A stretch of 64,000 nucleotides of DNA. Origin: Bacteroidales bacterium. Its GTDB lineage: Bacteria; Bacteroidota; Bacteroidia; Bacteroidales; UBA932. The notes beneath the pieces were generated by a model, which was not told the origin of the DNA, did no database searches, and saw only the letters and a list, made by a program, of their open reading frames with translations. The stretch spans positions 1 to 64,000 of the forward strand of contig JAQXHU010000037.1 of assembly GCA_029007435.1 (NCBI GenBank), in the 5' to 3' direction. Every line of letters starts with the position of its first letter. Position 1 is the first letter of the stretch. Made by a program: the position numbers and the translations under genes. Shown piece by piece: positions 29,899 to 38,894 of the stretch.

Positions 29899-30524
29899 AA
29901 CGTCTGATTATTTATCAATTTGTCCAATTTCTCAATAAGGGATGCAAAGTAAGCACTTTTTTCCGGGAATGCCAAAATAAGTTTGTTATAAATGCGTTTT
30001 GCCTGCTCAAAATATCCCTGTTCGGCATATATTTCCGCAAGAGTCTCCGTGCAGAACTCCAGGCTCAGGTCTTTTGCCCTGTCGTCCGGAGGACTGACTT
30101 TTTTCTGGGCAAGAGGAAAAATGAAATTGTCATCGGAACGTTTGACTTTCTCATATTCATCGGCTGAGAAGAAATCCCCGCCGGCCGCGCGGACACGTTT
30201 TGCGGGAGCGGCGGGCTCAGCCGGTTTATTTTCCTCTATAGGCTTATGCTCCTCTATGTACGAGCGGACGAGGGATTCCAGATTGAAATCGGAGTAATCT
30301 TTATCGCTTCCAGAATTGGCTATTTCGGCGATTATTCCCCTGTCAACCAAATACATAGCCTGATCCGCAAACTGACTGGTTCCCCAGGAGTCACCTCCAA
30401 GGCGGGCCATCCGTACACACAGTTCCTTGCGTGCGGCGGCGAACCAGGGATAAAGATTCACCACACCGGCAAGTTCATCCATAGTCAACGTCTTCAGGTT
30501 TATAGATTTCTGTTCCATCTGCAA
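29895..30524 (-). CDS. TPR-containing hypothetical protein
   Basis: LAEIYAEQGYFEQAKRIYNKLILAFPEKSAYFASLIEKLDKL; 4-bp overlap with secG. Confidence 0.7.
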   Translation of the reverse strand: MQMEQKSINLKTLTMDELAGVVNLYPWFAAARKELCVRMARLGGDSWGTSQFADQAMYLVDRGIIAEIANSGSDKDYSDFNLESLVRSYIEEHKPIEENKPAEPAAPAKRVRAAGGDFFSADEYEKVKRSDDNFIFPLAQKKVSPPDDRAKDLSLEFCTETLAEIYAEQGYFEQAKRIYNKLILAFPEKSAYFASLIEKLDKLINNQTL

Positions 30525-30542
30525 AAGCTGTTCGTTCCGTTA

Positions 30543-31073
30543 TTACCAATTCGCCACAGTGGCATTGAAAATATCCTCGCAGAGTTTCTCGATAATTTCT
30601 TCACACAGAGTGGATTCCACTGCGTCAAGAGACTGGGTGGAGTCATAGTCTGCATATGCGGAGAAAGATTTGTCCGGGAAATCATCCTCGGGATATTTCC
30701 TGTTTGTGAAAGAAATCTTGACTGAAACCGTTAGACGGTTCTGTGATGCCACCTCTTCGGCCGTCACGGCTGTCGCCCTTACATCGTAGCCTGTAACGGC
30801 ACCGGTAATCTCAAGATCCCCGTCCATATCCACCTGCTCAAGGCGTGTCATTTTTCTGAACTTGTCCTTGAGTGACTCTGTAAGTTCGTTGCTGAGAGTA
30901 GGATTGACTTTCAGCGCTTTGTATTCAAAATAATTAATCGTAACCGTCTTGATGTCAGGCTGTATCGACGTTCCCGAGAACGAGTATATTCCGCAAGAAC
31001 GGACTATCAGCGCTGTTACAGACAACGCCGTCACGGCCAAGGCACAAGACAGTATCTTTTTTGGTATTCTCAT
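30543..31073 (-). CDS. LptE-like LPS-assembly lipoprotein
   Basis: Start at 31073; LIVRSCGIYSFSGTSIQPDIKTVTINYFEYKALKVNPTLSNELTESLKDKFR typical of Bacteroidetes LptE family. Confidence 0.85.
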   Translation of the reverse strand: MRIPKKILSCALAVTALSVTALIVRSCGIYSFSGTSIQPDIKTVTINYFEYKALKVNPTLSNELTESLKDKFRKMTRLEQVDMDGDLEITGAVTGYDVRATAVTAEEVASQNRLTVSVKISFTNRKYPEDDFPDKSFSAYADYDSTQSLDAVESTLCEEIIEKLCEDIFNATVANW

Positions 31074-31074
31074 T

Positions 31075-32376
31075 TTAATCGTCTGACTTTCTTTGGTTTC
31101 TGAATTCCGGAGGTATCTTTCGGTAGAGTGTCCTCTCGGAAATGCCAAGTTCCTCGGCTGCCTTTTTCCTGTTTCCGTTGTGGCGCTCGAGAGCTTTTCT
31201 TATCAATTCCTCATTCACTTTATGAAGAGAATAGTTTTCGCCTTCCGGATCTATGTCCCGGACATTGGAATTGCCGGTATATTCTTCCTGGATATCCACA
31301 TCCGTTTCCTTGCCCCAGTTTGAATCCGGTCTTGAAACATATCCGTCTTCCTGTCCTGCCGGAGGAAGTGTCCTGGCATGGACTGATGACGGGGTGGAAG
31401 AGCTGTCAGCGTGAAAACTACCGGAAGCAATTATCTTTTTCAGATTGTTAACCTCCGCATTAAGGCTGTACAGGGCCTTGTATATCTCCTGTTTTTCATC
31501 CTGGGAAATATTGTCGCTGTTGTCCTGGTATTTCACCGGGACTGCATTGACATTGTCCTGTGGCAGATATGTTGACAAAGTGTCAGCATTCACCTCGCAT
31601 TTTCCTGACACCGGTGACAGTCTCTGGCCCTCAAGAGCCGACACAGTCTCGGTGATGTTCTTGAGCTGGCGGACATTTCCAGGCCACCTATATTTGGTGA
31701 GAAGTTCTATGGCATCGTGCGTCAGAGTCACCTTGTTCATTCCGTATTTTTCGGAAAAGTCAGAGGTAAACTTCCTGAACAGCAAATAGATATCCGATTT
31801 TCTCTCCCGCAGGGAAGGCATCATTATCTGTATCGCATTGAGACGGTAATAGAGATCCTCCCTGAATTTTCCCTTGGACACGGCATATAGAAGGTCCACA
31901 TTTGTGGCGGCAATCACACGGACATCCGTTTTGCTCACTTTGGAGTCTCCTACACGGATGAATTCACCCGACTGCAGGACTCTGAGCAATTTAGCCTGGG
32001 AAGGAAGCGGAAGTTCACCCACCTCGTCAAGGAACAAAGTGCCGCCGTCCGCAACCTCGAAATAGCCTTTTCTGTCATCTATGGCACCCGTGAAGGAACC
32101 TTTCACGTGTCCGAAAAGTTCAGAATCTATGGTGCCCTCCGGAATAGCCCCGCAGTTCACTGCGAAATACTTCGAGTTCTTCCTGCGGCTGTTCTGGTGG
32201 ATAATTCTCGGAATGTTGTCCTTGCCCACGCCGCTCTCTCCTGAAACCAGCACTGTCAGATCTGTCGGAGCCACAGCGACTGCCATTTCAAGCGCCCGGT
32301 TAAGAGCCGGATCATTGCCGATAATATCGTATTTATTCTTTAATTTTTGTAATTCTTGTGCGTCCATACAGGACAA
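31075..32376 (-). CDS. Sigma-54-interacting transcriptional regulator (AAA+ + Fis HTH, no receiver domain)
   Basis: VSGESGVGKDNIPRIIHQNSRR, SELFGHVKGSFTGAIDDRKGYFEVADGGTLFLDEVGELP, C-terminal NRKKAAEELGISERTLYRKI. Confidence 0.92.
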   Translation of the reverse strand: MSCMDAQELQKLKNKYDIIGNDPALNRALEMAVAVAPTDLTVLVSGESGVGKDNIPRIIHQNSRRKNSKYFAVNCGAIPEGTIDSELFGHVKGSFTGAIDDRKGYFEVADGGTLFLDEVGELPLPSQAKLLRVLQSGEFIRVGDSKVSKTDVRVIAATNVDLLYAVSKGKFREDLYYRLNAIQIMMPSLRERKSDIYLLFRKFTSDFSEKYGMNKVTLTHDAIELLTKYRWPGNVRQLKNITETVSALEGQRLSPVSGKCEVNADTLSTYLPQDNVNAVPVKYQDNSDNISQDEKQEIYKALYSLNAEVNNLKKIIASGSFHADSSSTPSSVHARTLPPAGQEDGYVSRPDSNWGKETDVDIQEEYTGNSNVRDIDPEGENYSLHKVNEELIRKALERHNGNRKKAAEELGISERTLYRKIPPEFRNQRKSDD

Positions 32377-32494
32377 AGTTACGAAATCAGTTTAAAATAT
32401 GAACTCTTATTGCTGAAAATTGCAAATTTGTTAGTAACTTGGCGCAAAATTTGAGTGAACATTTAATTTATATTATTTACTTATCGTTTAAATT

Positions 32495-34132
32495 ATGAGA
32501 AAGGAAATCAAAACATTGGCGGTGGCAATCCTTGGGCTTGCCGCTGTTGGTTGTGCTTCACCTGCAAAGATGGCGGAGATGGCAGAGAACGTAACTGTCA
32601 CCTGCGATCCTTCACCACTTGAGGTCGTAGCCGGCAAAATCGATGCAACTGTATCAGTAACTTACCCTGCTGACTACTTCCATCCAAAGGCAATCCTCGA
32701 GGTTACCCCTGTTATTGTTTACGAGGGAGGCGAGGCTGCTATGACTCCGTTTATGTATCAGGGCGAGAAAGTCAAAGATAACTACACAGTGGTTTCTTCA
32801 GACGGCCAGACTGTTACCGAGAGAGTTCATTTCAACTATGTTGAGGGAATGGAGGTATCTCATCTTGAGCTCCGCGGTATCGTTAAATACAAAGCAAGAA
32901 CTTGGGATCTCCCTGTAAAGAAAGTCGCTGACGGTGCCAACACCACTTATATGCTCGTGAACTTCGGTGGAAAAGCCGGACACGTAGCTTACAAGGCTGA
33001 CAACTATCAGGAGGTTATTCCTCAGACCGCTGAAGGCCAGATTCTCTACACCATCAACTCAGCAGACGTTCGCAGCAAAGAGCTCAAGTCAGAGTCCATC
33101 AAAGACTTCCAGGCTGCTCTCGACGAGATCAAAGCTAACGAGAGAAAGACTCTCAAAGGCACTGAGGTTGTAGCTTATGCTTCACCGGACGGTGGCGAGT
33201 CCCTCAACGCCAAACTTTCTGACAAACGTTCCAAGAGCGGTGCAAAAGCTTGGAACAAAGTTGTTAAAGGCAAAGAAGTTTCTGATCCTGAGGTCAAGAG
33301 CGTAGGTCAGGACTGGGAAGGCTTCCAGGAACTTGTTGCCAAATCAGACATCGAGGACAAGGACCTCATCATCCGCGTTCTCTCTATGTACAGCGACCCG
33401 GCTGTCCGCGAGAGCGAGATCAAGAATATGTCTGAGGTTTACACTGTTCTCAAGAAAGAAGTTCTCCCTGAGCTCCGCCGCGCAAGATTCATTGCAAATG
33501 TTGAGTATCAGAACTATACTTCAGAGGAACTCCTCCAGCTCGTAGAGGAGAACAGCGATGTTCTCGACGAGGAGGCTCTTCTCCGCGCAGCTTCTCTTGT
33601 TAAAGACCTCGACGCTAAAGAGGCTATCTACAAGAAAGCAATCGACAAATACAACAGCGACCGCGCCCAGTTCAACCTCGGCGTAGTATATCTCAACCAG
33701 GGCCACCTCAACAAAGCTGAGAAAGCATTCAACAAAGTTGAGACTAAAGACGCTGACCTCGAGAACGCCAAGGGTGTCATCGCTCTCCGCAACGGTGACC
33801 TCGCAGCTGCCGAGAAGGCATTCGCTGCCGCTGGCAACACTGAGAACCAGGCTGTTGTTGACATTCTCAATGGCAAATATGAGAAGGCTGCCGCTGCTCT
33901 CAAAGGCACCAACTCATTCAACGAGGCTCTTGCTGACGTTCTCACCGACAAACTCTCTGAGGCTTCCGCTGCTCTCAAGTGCGACTGCCCTAAGTCGAAC
34001 TACCTCCGCGCTGTGATCGCAGCACGCCAGGGCAAAGCAGCTGACGTTAAAGCTTATCTCGCAAAAGCTGGTGAGTGCAAAGACCTCGCAGCGCGCGCCG
34101 AGAAAGACATTGAGTTCGCTCAGTACAGATAA
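32495..34132 (+). CDS. TPR-containing lipoprotein with OmpA-like/PD40-region features, probably highly expressed
   Basis: Lipobox (AAVGC); TPR units (FNLGVVYLNQGHLNKAEKAFNKVE); strongly biased codon choice. Confidence 0.7.
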   Translation: MRKEIKTLAVAILGLAAVGCASPAKMAEMAENVTVTCDPSPLEVVAGKIDATVSVTYPADYFHPKAILEVTPVIVYEGGEAAMTPFMYQGEKVKDNYTVVSSDGQTVTERVHFNYVEGMEVSHLELRGIVKYKARTWDLPVKKVADGANTTYMLVNFGGKAGHVAYKADNYQEVIPQTAEGQILYTINSADVRSKELKSESIKDFQAALDEIKANERKTLKGTEVVAYASPDGGESLNAKLSDKRSKSGAKAWNKVVKGKEVSDPEVKSVGQDWEGFQELVAKSDIEDKDLIIRVLSMYSDPAVRESEIKNMSEVYTVLKKEVLPELRRARFIANVEYQNYTSEELLQLVEENSDVLDEEALLRAASLVKDLDAKEAIYKKAIDKYNSDRAQFNLGVVYLNQGHLNKAEKAFNKVETKDADLENAKGVIALRNGDLAAAEKAFAAAGNTENQAVVDILNGKYEKAAAALKGTNSFNEALADVLTDKLSEASAALKCDCPKSNYLRAVIAARQGKAADVKAYLAKAGECKDLAARAEKDIEFAQYR

Positions 34133-34165
34133 TTCAGGGCGCCTGAGGCGTTAATGAAAACATAT

Positions 34166-34200
34166 GAGGGGCTGGCTGACAAGTCATCCCCTCTTTTTTT
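34166..34200 (+). terminator. Rho-independent-like terminator
   Basis: GAGGGG (34166..34171) ... CCCCTC (34188..34193) followed by TTTTTTT. Confidence 0.75.
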
Positions 34201-34236
34201 AACCAGACCTTTTTCCGAGTAAAACAAATATATAAT

Positions 34237-34770
34237 ATGAGATTTTTATCCACATTATTAATTCTTCTTGCGACAGCAGCCTATTCATCGGCTGAAGACG
34301 CTGCAAAGCCGGAAACCCCTGCTGGATCATCTGCTCAGGTTGACACCGTAAAGAAAGCCCTGTTCACCGATTTCGAGGCTGTTTATGAAGGAAAAGTACA
34401 GAAACTTTCCGACTATGTAGGCAGAGGAAAATACGTGTTGGTGGACTTCTGGGCAAGCTGGTGCGGCCCGTGCAGACGGGAAATACCTTATCTCAAGAAT
34501 GTTTATAGAAAATACGCCGGAAAAGACTTCGAAGTGCTCGGTGTAGCCACCTGGGACAAGCCGGAAGCCACAAAAAGGGCGATTATTGAAGACAATATTC
34601 TTTATCCCCAGATTCTCAATGCACAGGATGCAGGTTCCAAAGCCTATGGAATCGAAGGCATCCCTGAAATCATCCTGTTCGGACCTGACGGGAAAATACT
34701 CCACCGCGGACTTAGAGGACCGTATATTGAAGCCACTGTGAAACGTTACGTCAAACCTGTTGGCGAATAG
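34237..34770 (+). CDS. TlpA/thioredoxin-like family protein
   Basis: Signal peptide; VLVDFWASWCGPCRREIPYLKNVYRKYAGKDFEVLGVA. Confidence 0.9.
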   Translation: MRFLSTLLILLATAAYSSAEDAAKPETPAGSSAQVDTVKKALFTDFEAVYEGKVQKLSDYVGRGKYVLVDFWASWCGPCRREIPYLKNVYRKYAGKDFEVLGVATWDKPEATKRAIIEDNILYPQILNAQDAGSKAYGIEGIPEIILFGPDGKILHRGLRGPYIEATVKRYVKPVGE

Positions 34771-34774
34771 AATT

Positions 34775-37267
34775 ATGAAACTCCGTATCCGGGAGACAGC
34801 TCTGGACCTTCCTGCCGCTTCAATAGCGGACAAAGTGAACGAAAGGCTGAAAGAGAACCCTGTTTTGATAATAACCGCTCCGCCGGGTGCGGGAAAATCC
34901 ACCTTGCTTCCCCTCACTGTATATAACGGCAATGGCGAGGGAAAAGTGCTTGTACTTGAGCCGCGCAGAATCGCCGCAAGGCAGATAGCGGAAAGAATGG
35001 CTGAGCTGGTCGGAGAACAGGCAGGACAGACTGTGGGGTACAGGATCCGGTTCGAAAACAGAGTGTCGGAAGACACCCGTATAGAAGTTCTTACAGAAGG
35101 AATACTGACAAGGATGCTGGTGGCGGACCCGGCGCTGGAAGGAGTGTCAACTGTCATTTTCGATGAATTTCACGAGAGGAGTCTCGCTTCAGATGAAGCT
35201 CTTGCCCTTGTGATGGAGTCGAGGGAAATACTGAGACCGGACCTTAAGGTCATAATTATGTCAGCCACAATTGACACTGACGAAATCAGCAGGTCCTTGA
35301 AAGCGGGCGTGGTGAGCAGCGAGGGCAGAATGTTCCCCGTGGAAATAACCAACTCACAGAACGATATTGACATACGCAATTGTGCCGAAGAAGTTGCCAG
35401 ACACATTGGAAGAGCGCATAGAGAACAAGAGGGAGATATACTGGCATTTCTGCCGGGAGAGGCGGAAATCAGGAGATGTATTGAAATCATCGGAGACCGC
35501 CTCGGTGACACTCATATCTGTCCTCTATATGGAATGCTGTCTCAGAAAGAACAGAGGGAAGCCATAGCGCCGAGTCGCCCAGGAGAACGTAAAGTAGTGA
35601 TATCCACCTCTATAGCTGAGACTTCACTGACCATTGAAGGAATACGGACTGTGGTGGATTCAGGATTGTGCCGGAGAATGGTTTTCGACACCAGGAACGG
35701 ATTAAGCCATCTGGAGACTGTAAGGATAAGCCTTGATATGGCCAGACAGCGCAGCGGACGGGCGGGACGTGTGGCGCCGGGAGTATGCTACAGGCTCTGG
35801 AGTAAAGGAACTGAAATGAGGATGAAAGAATGCAGGTCTCCGGAAATTCTTGACGCTGATCTGTCCTCCACTGTACTTGAAACGGCCGCCTGGGGAGAGA
35901 ACGACATTATGAGACTGCCTTGGCTCACGCCTCCTCCTGTAGTAAATGCCGTCCGTGCCAGGGAACTGCTCAAGTCTCTTGGTGCTTTAGACAAAAAGGG
36001 CAACATTACGGGACATGGGCGCAAGATGGCCGCATTGCCCTGCCATCCGCGTATATCACAGATGCTTATCAAAGCAGATACCCCTGGACTGAAAGCACTT
36101 GGAGCGGATATTGCAGCCGTGCTTGAAGAACGGGACCTGATGGCAAACGAAAACAGTTCGGACATCTGCCTGAGAATTGACGAGCTGAGGAAATTCAGGA
36201 AAACATCCGGTTCCGTCCGCGGATGGTCCAAAATAGGCCGTATTTCGCAGCAATACAGGCGGATGGTGAAAGTGTCCGAAGATAATGCGGAAACTGACAG
36301 ATACGCCGCCGGAAAGCTGATTGCGGCAGCATATCCGGAGCGTATTGCGAAAGCCAAAGACAATTGCGGACATTTCCAGCTTGCTTGCGGAGATCCGGCC
36401 AGCACCTGTCAAGGTGACGAGATGGGCTCATACGAATGGATAGCGGCTGCAGTAATCAACGCCGGAAAGGACAATGACGGAAGAATCTTCCTTTCCGCGC
36501 CTCTCAATGTGGATGATATACCGGATATGATATGGTCCCGGGAGAATATTGCCTGGGACAGCCGCATAGGTTCTGTCACTGCACTGAGCGAATCCAAAAT
36601 CGGTTGTCTCACAGTAAGTTCAAAGCCATTGTCCGGGGACATAAGGGAAAAGGTTATCCGGGCGGTCTGTGAAGCGGCTCCGAAAGAAGGCACCACAATG
36701 TTCGATTTTTCCGATGATGTGCGCAATTTCCAGAGGCGTATTAATATTGTAAATGCCTGGCATCCTGAACTCGGACTGGCTGACTATTCCACAGACAGCA
36801 TCCTGTCCAGGGCCAATGAATGGCTTCCTGCATATATAGGGAAAGCGTCCACAGTATCCGAACTGCGCAAGATAAACCTCTGCGAGGTTCTGTGGGGAAT
36901 GCTGGATTACAGCCAGCAGCAGGCTGTGGAGAGAATCGCACCATCACACATCACAGTTCCGACTGGAAGCCGTATTAAAGTGGAATACAGGCCTGGAACG
37001 GACATCCCCGCCATACGTGTAAGACTTCAAGAATGTTTCGGGATGATTGACACACCGCGTGTGGACAACGGAAGAGTACCTGTCCTGATGGACCTGCTTT
37101 CTCCCGGATACAAGAGCGTACAGCTGACGTCAGACCTGAAAAGTTTCTGGGAAAACACCTATTTTGAAGTACGCAAAGAACTCCGCAGACGTTATCCGAA
37201 GCATTTCTGGCCGGATAATCCGCTTGAGGCTGAAGCTGTAAGAGGTGTGAAACGGAGAAATTTATGA
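34775..37267 (+). CDS. hrpB: HrpB-like ATP-dependent RNA/DNA helicase
   Basis: ITAPPGAGKSTLLPL, FDEFHERSL, IIMSATIDT, STSIAETSLTIEGIRTVVDSGL, RQRSGRAGR. Confidence 0.92.
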   Translation: MKLRIRETALDLPAASIADKVNERLKENPVLIITAPPGAGKSTLLPLTVYNGNGEGKVLVLEPRRIAARQIAERMAELVGEQAGQTVGYRIRFENRVSEDTRIEVLTEGILTRMLVADPALEGVSTVIFDEFHERSLASDEALALVMESREILRPDLKVIIMSATIDTDEISRSLKAGVVSSEGRMFPVEITNSQNDIDIRNCAEEVARHIGRAHREQEGDILAFLPGEAEIRRCIEIIGDRLGDTHICPLYGMLSQKEQREAIAPSRPGERKVVISTSIAETSLTIEGIRTVVDSGLCRRMVFDTRNGLSHLETVRISLDMARQRSGRAGRVAPGVCYRLWSKGTEMRMKECRSPEILDADLSSTVLETAAWGENDIMRLPWLTPPPVVNAVRARELLKSLGALDKKGNITGHGRKMAALPCHPRISQMLIKADTPGLKALGADIAAVLEERDLMANENSSDICLRIDELRKFRKTSGSVRGWSKIGRISQQYRRMVKVSEDNAETDRYAAGKLIAAAYPERIAKAKDNCGHFQLACGDPASTCQGDEMGSYEWIAAAVINAGKDNDGRIFLSAPLNVDDIPDMIWSRENIAWDSRIGSVTALSESKIGCLTVSSKPLSGDIREKVIRAVCEAAPKEGTTMFDFSDDVRNFQRRINIVNAWHPELGLADYSTDSILSRANEWLPAYIGKASTVSELRKINLCEVLWGMLDYSQQQAVERIAPSHITVPTGSRIKVEYRPGTDIPAIRVRLQECFGMIDTPRVDNGRVPVLMDLLSPGYKSVQLTSDLKSFWENTYFEVRKELRRRYPKHFWPDNPLEAEAVRGVKRRNL

Positions 37268-37324
37268 GCGAACTATGGAAATATTCCATATCTGTTTGCT
37301 AACTTTGAAAAAAATAACACTGAT

Positions 37325-38164
37325 ATGCATATAAGAAAGACTTTGGCAGTTATAGCTGCGGTGACAATGGGCACCACTCTTTTCGCAGGAAATGTAAAAC
37401 CTGCTGAAATCACGGTTATATCATACAATATACGAATGGGGCCGGCGAAGGATGGAACAAATTCGTGGGAATACCGTTATCCGGCATCGGCAATGATGAT
37501 AGACGACCAGGCTCCTGATATTTTCGGAGTTCAGGAAGCTTATGACTATCAGGTACGTTATCTCAATGAGTATTGCCGGGGATACAAGTCAGTAGGAGTG
37601 GGAAGAGAGGATGGAAAGAGCAAGGGAGAGCATATGTCCATCTTCTACAACACCAAGAATATCCAATTGCTGAAGTGGGGAACATACTGGCTTTCAGACA
37701 CTCCTGACAAGCCTTCCAAGGGTTGGGACGCAGCTTGTATGAGAACAGCAACCTGGACTCTGATGAAGGACAAGAGGAGCGGAAAGAAGTTCTACTATGT
37801 GAACACCCATCTGGACCACATAGGCAAGGAAGCCCAGAAAAACGGGCTGAAACTCATCGTGGAGCGCATCAAGGCTATGAATCCTCAGGGATACCCTATG
37901 ATTCTTACCGGTGATTTCAACGTGGAGCCGGAGAATCCTGTTCTGACCGACCTGGACAATATGATGACAAGTGCAAGAAAATCAGCCGTCAAGACTGACA
38001 ATGGAAACACATTCAACGGCTGGGGAAAAGGCAATGGAGTGATTGACTACATCTATTATTCCGGATTTTCCACCTGCACAAGCTTCGAGGTTATACGCAA
38101 ACCATATATGGAAAGGGCATTTATTTCAGACCACTACCCTGTAAAGGCCTGTCTGGTGTTCTGA
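37325..38164 (+). CDS. Endonuclease/exonuclease/phosphatase family protein
   Basis: VISYNIRMG, PDIFGVQEAY, VNTHLDHIGKEA, ILTGDFNVEPENP, YPVKACLVF; signal peptide. Confidence 0.9.
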   Translation: MHIRKTLAVIAAVTMGTTLFAGNVKPAEITVISYNIRMGPAKDGTNSWEYRYPASAMMIDDQAPDIFGVQEAYDYQVRYLNEYCRGYKSVGVGREDGKSKGEHMSIFYNTKNIQLLKWGTYWLSDTPDKPSKGWDAACMRTATWTLMKDKRSGKKFYYVNTHLDHIGKEAQKNGLKLIVERIKAMNPQGYPMILTGDFNVEPENPVLTDLDNMMTSARKSAVKTDNGNTFNGWGKGNGVIDYIYYSGFSTCTSFEVIRKPYMERAFISDHYPVKACLVF

Positions 38165-38188
38165 TATATTGAAAGACATTAATAAAAG

Positions 38189-38228
38189 CCGCCCGGATGG
38201 TACTTATTCCTTCCGGGCGGTCATTTTT
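38189..38228. terminator. Bidirectional rho-independent-like terminator between convergent genes
   Basis: CCGCCCGGA (38189..38197) / TCCGGGCGG (38212..38220) followed by TCATTTTT. Confidence 0.8.
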
Positions 38229-38240
38229 ATGATTTAAATA

Positions 38241-38876
38241 CTACTGTCTGCTGAGTTTGAAACCGAGTTTCATTCCATTATAAGAATTTGAAAGGCTTGA
38301 AATTGCGCTTACAGTCGTGGATTTGTTGCCTACTACGGAAAGAACTGTCTTCAGGAATGAAAGGAATCTGTCAGACTCGAAAAGAAGTTCGCATCCTGAA
38401 GTAGTGGCTTTGAGATATCCTGTTATTGAAAGGTACTTCATCGTCTGTCCGAACTGAAGAGTGAGTTTTCCTTCATCAGTGTTCTGCTTCCAGGTGCCGT
38501 TGAGCGTTTTTCCCAGTATAGTGCAGGAGAATGACATACCATCATTGAATGTGAATGACACTGTTCCCTCTTTGATACCCACTTTCTCAAATGCTGAAGC
38601 CACTTTCTTCTCCATACCTGAAGTCACGGCGGAGCCGGCTATATTGGAGAGTGCGTTTTCCCCGGTCATATCAATAGCTGGTCCGGTATATTTCCAGGTT
38701 CCCGGAAGAGACACATTGCTGGAATTCGTAACAGCGTCAACGACATTGGTTACAGCGTTTACAACATCACCTGCTTTTGTTCCTTTAAGAAGGTCAGTGA
38801 GACTCTGCGCAGAGACATTGAAAACAATGGCTGAGACAAACGCAGCAGCCAGAGACATAAATAATCTTTTCTTCAT
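38241..38876 (-). CDS. DUF4923-like secreted protein
   Basis: MKKRLFMSLAAAFVSAIVFNVSAQSLTDLLKG...TWKYTGPAIDMTGENALSNIAGSAVTSGMEKKV...SNSYNGMKLGFKLSRQ. Confidence 0.75.
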   Translation of the reverse strand: MKKRLFMSLAAAFVSAIVFNVSAQSLTDLLKGTKAGDVVNAVTNVVDAVTNSSNVSLPGTWKYTGPAIDMTGENALSNIAGSAVTSGMEKKVASAFEKVGIKEGTVSFTFNDGMSFSCTILGKTLNGTWKQNTDEGKLTLQFGQTMKYLSITGYLKATTSGCELLFESDRFLSFLKTVLSVVGNKSTTVSAISSLSNSYNGMKLGFKLSRQ

Positions 38877-38894
38877 AACTATTTAATAATAAGG

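Noticed and set aside
31571-31590. TTGACAAAGTGTCAGC resembling the clpB-upstream inverted repeat
   Set aside because: Imperfect arms and located in the sigma-54 regulator coding sequence; likely chance.
32101-32113. CACGTG core in TTTCACGTGTCCG as another parS site
   Set aside because: Flanks do not fit GTTNCACGTGNAAC; lies in sigma-54 regulator coding sequence. The same applies to CACGTG at 24980..24985.
35788-36405. 205-aa minus-strand ORF inside hrpB
   Set aside because: Fully antisense to the conserved helicase; low-complexity Ser/Leu-rich translation typical of shadow ORFs.
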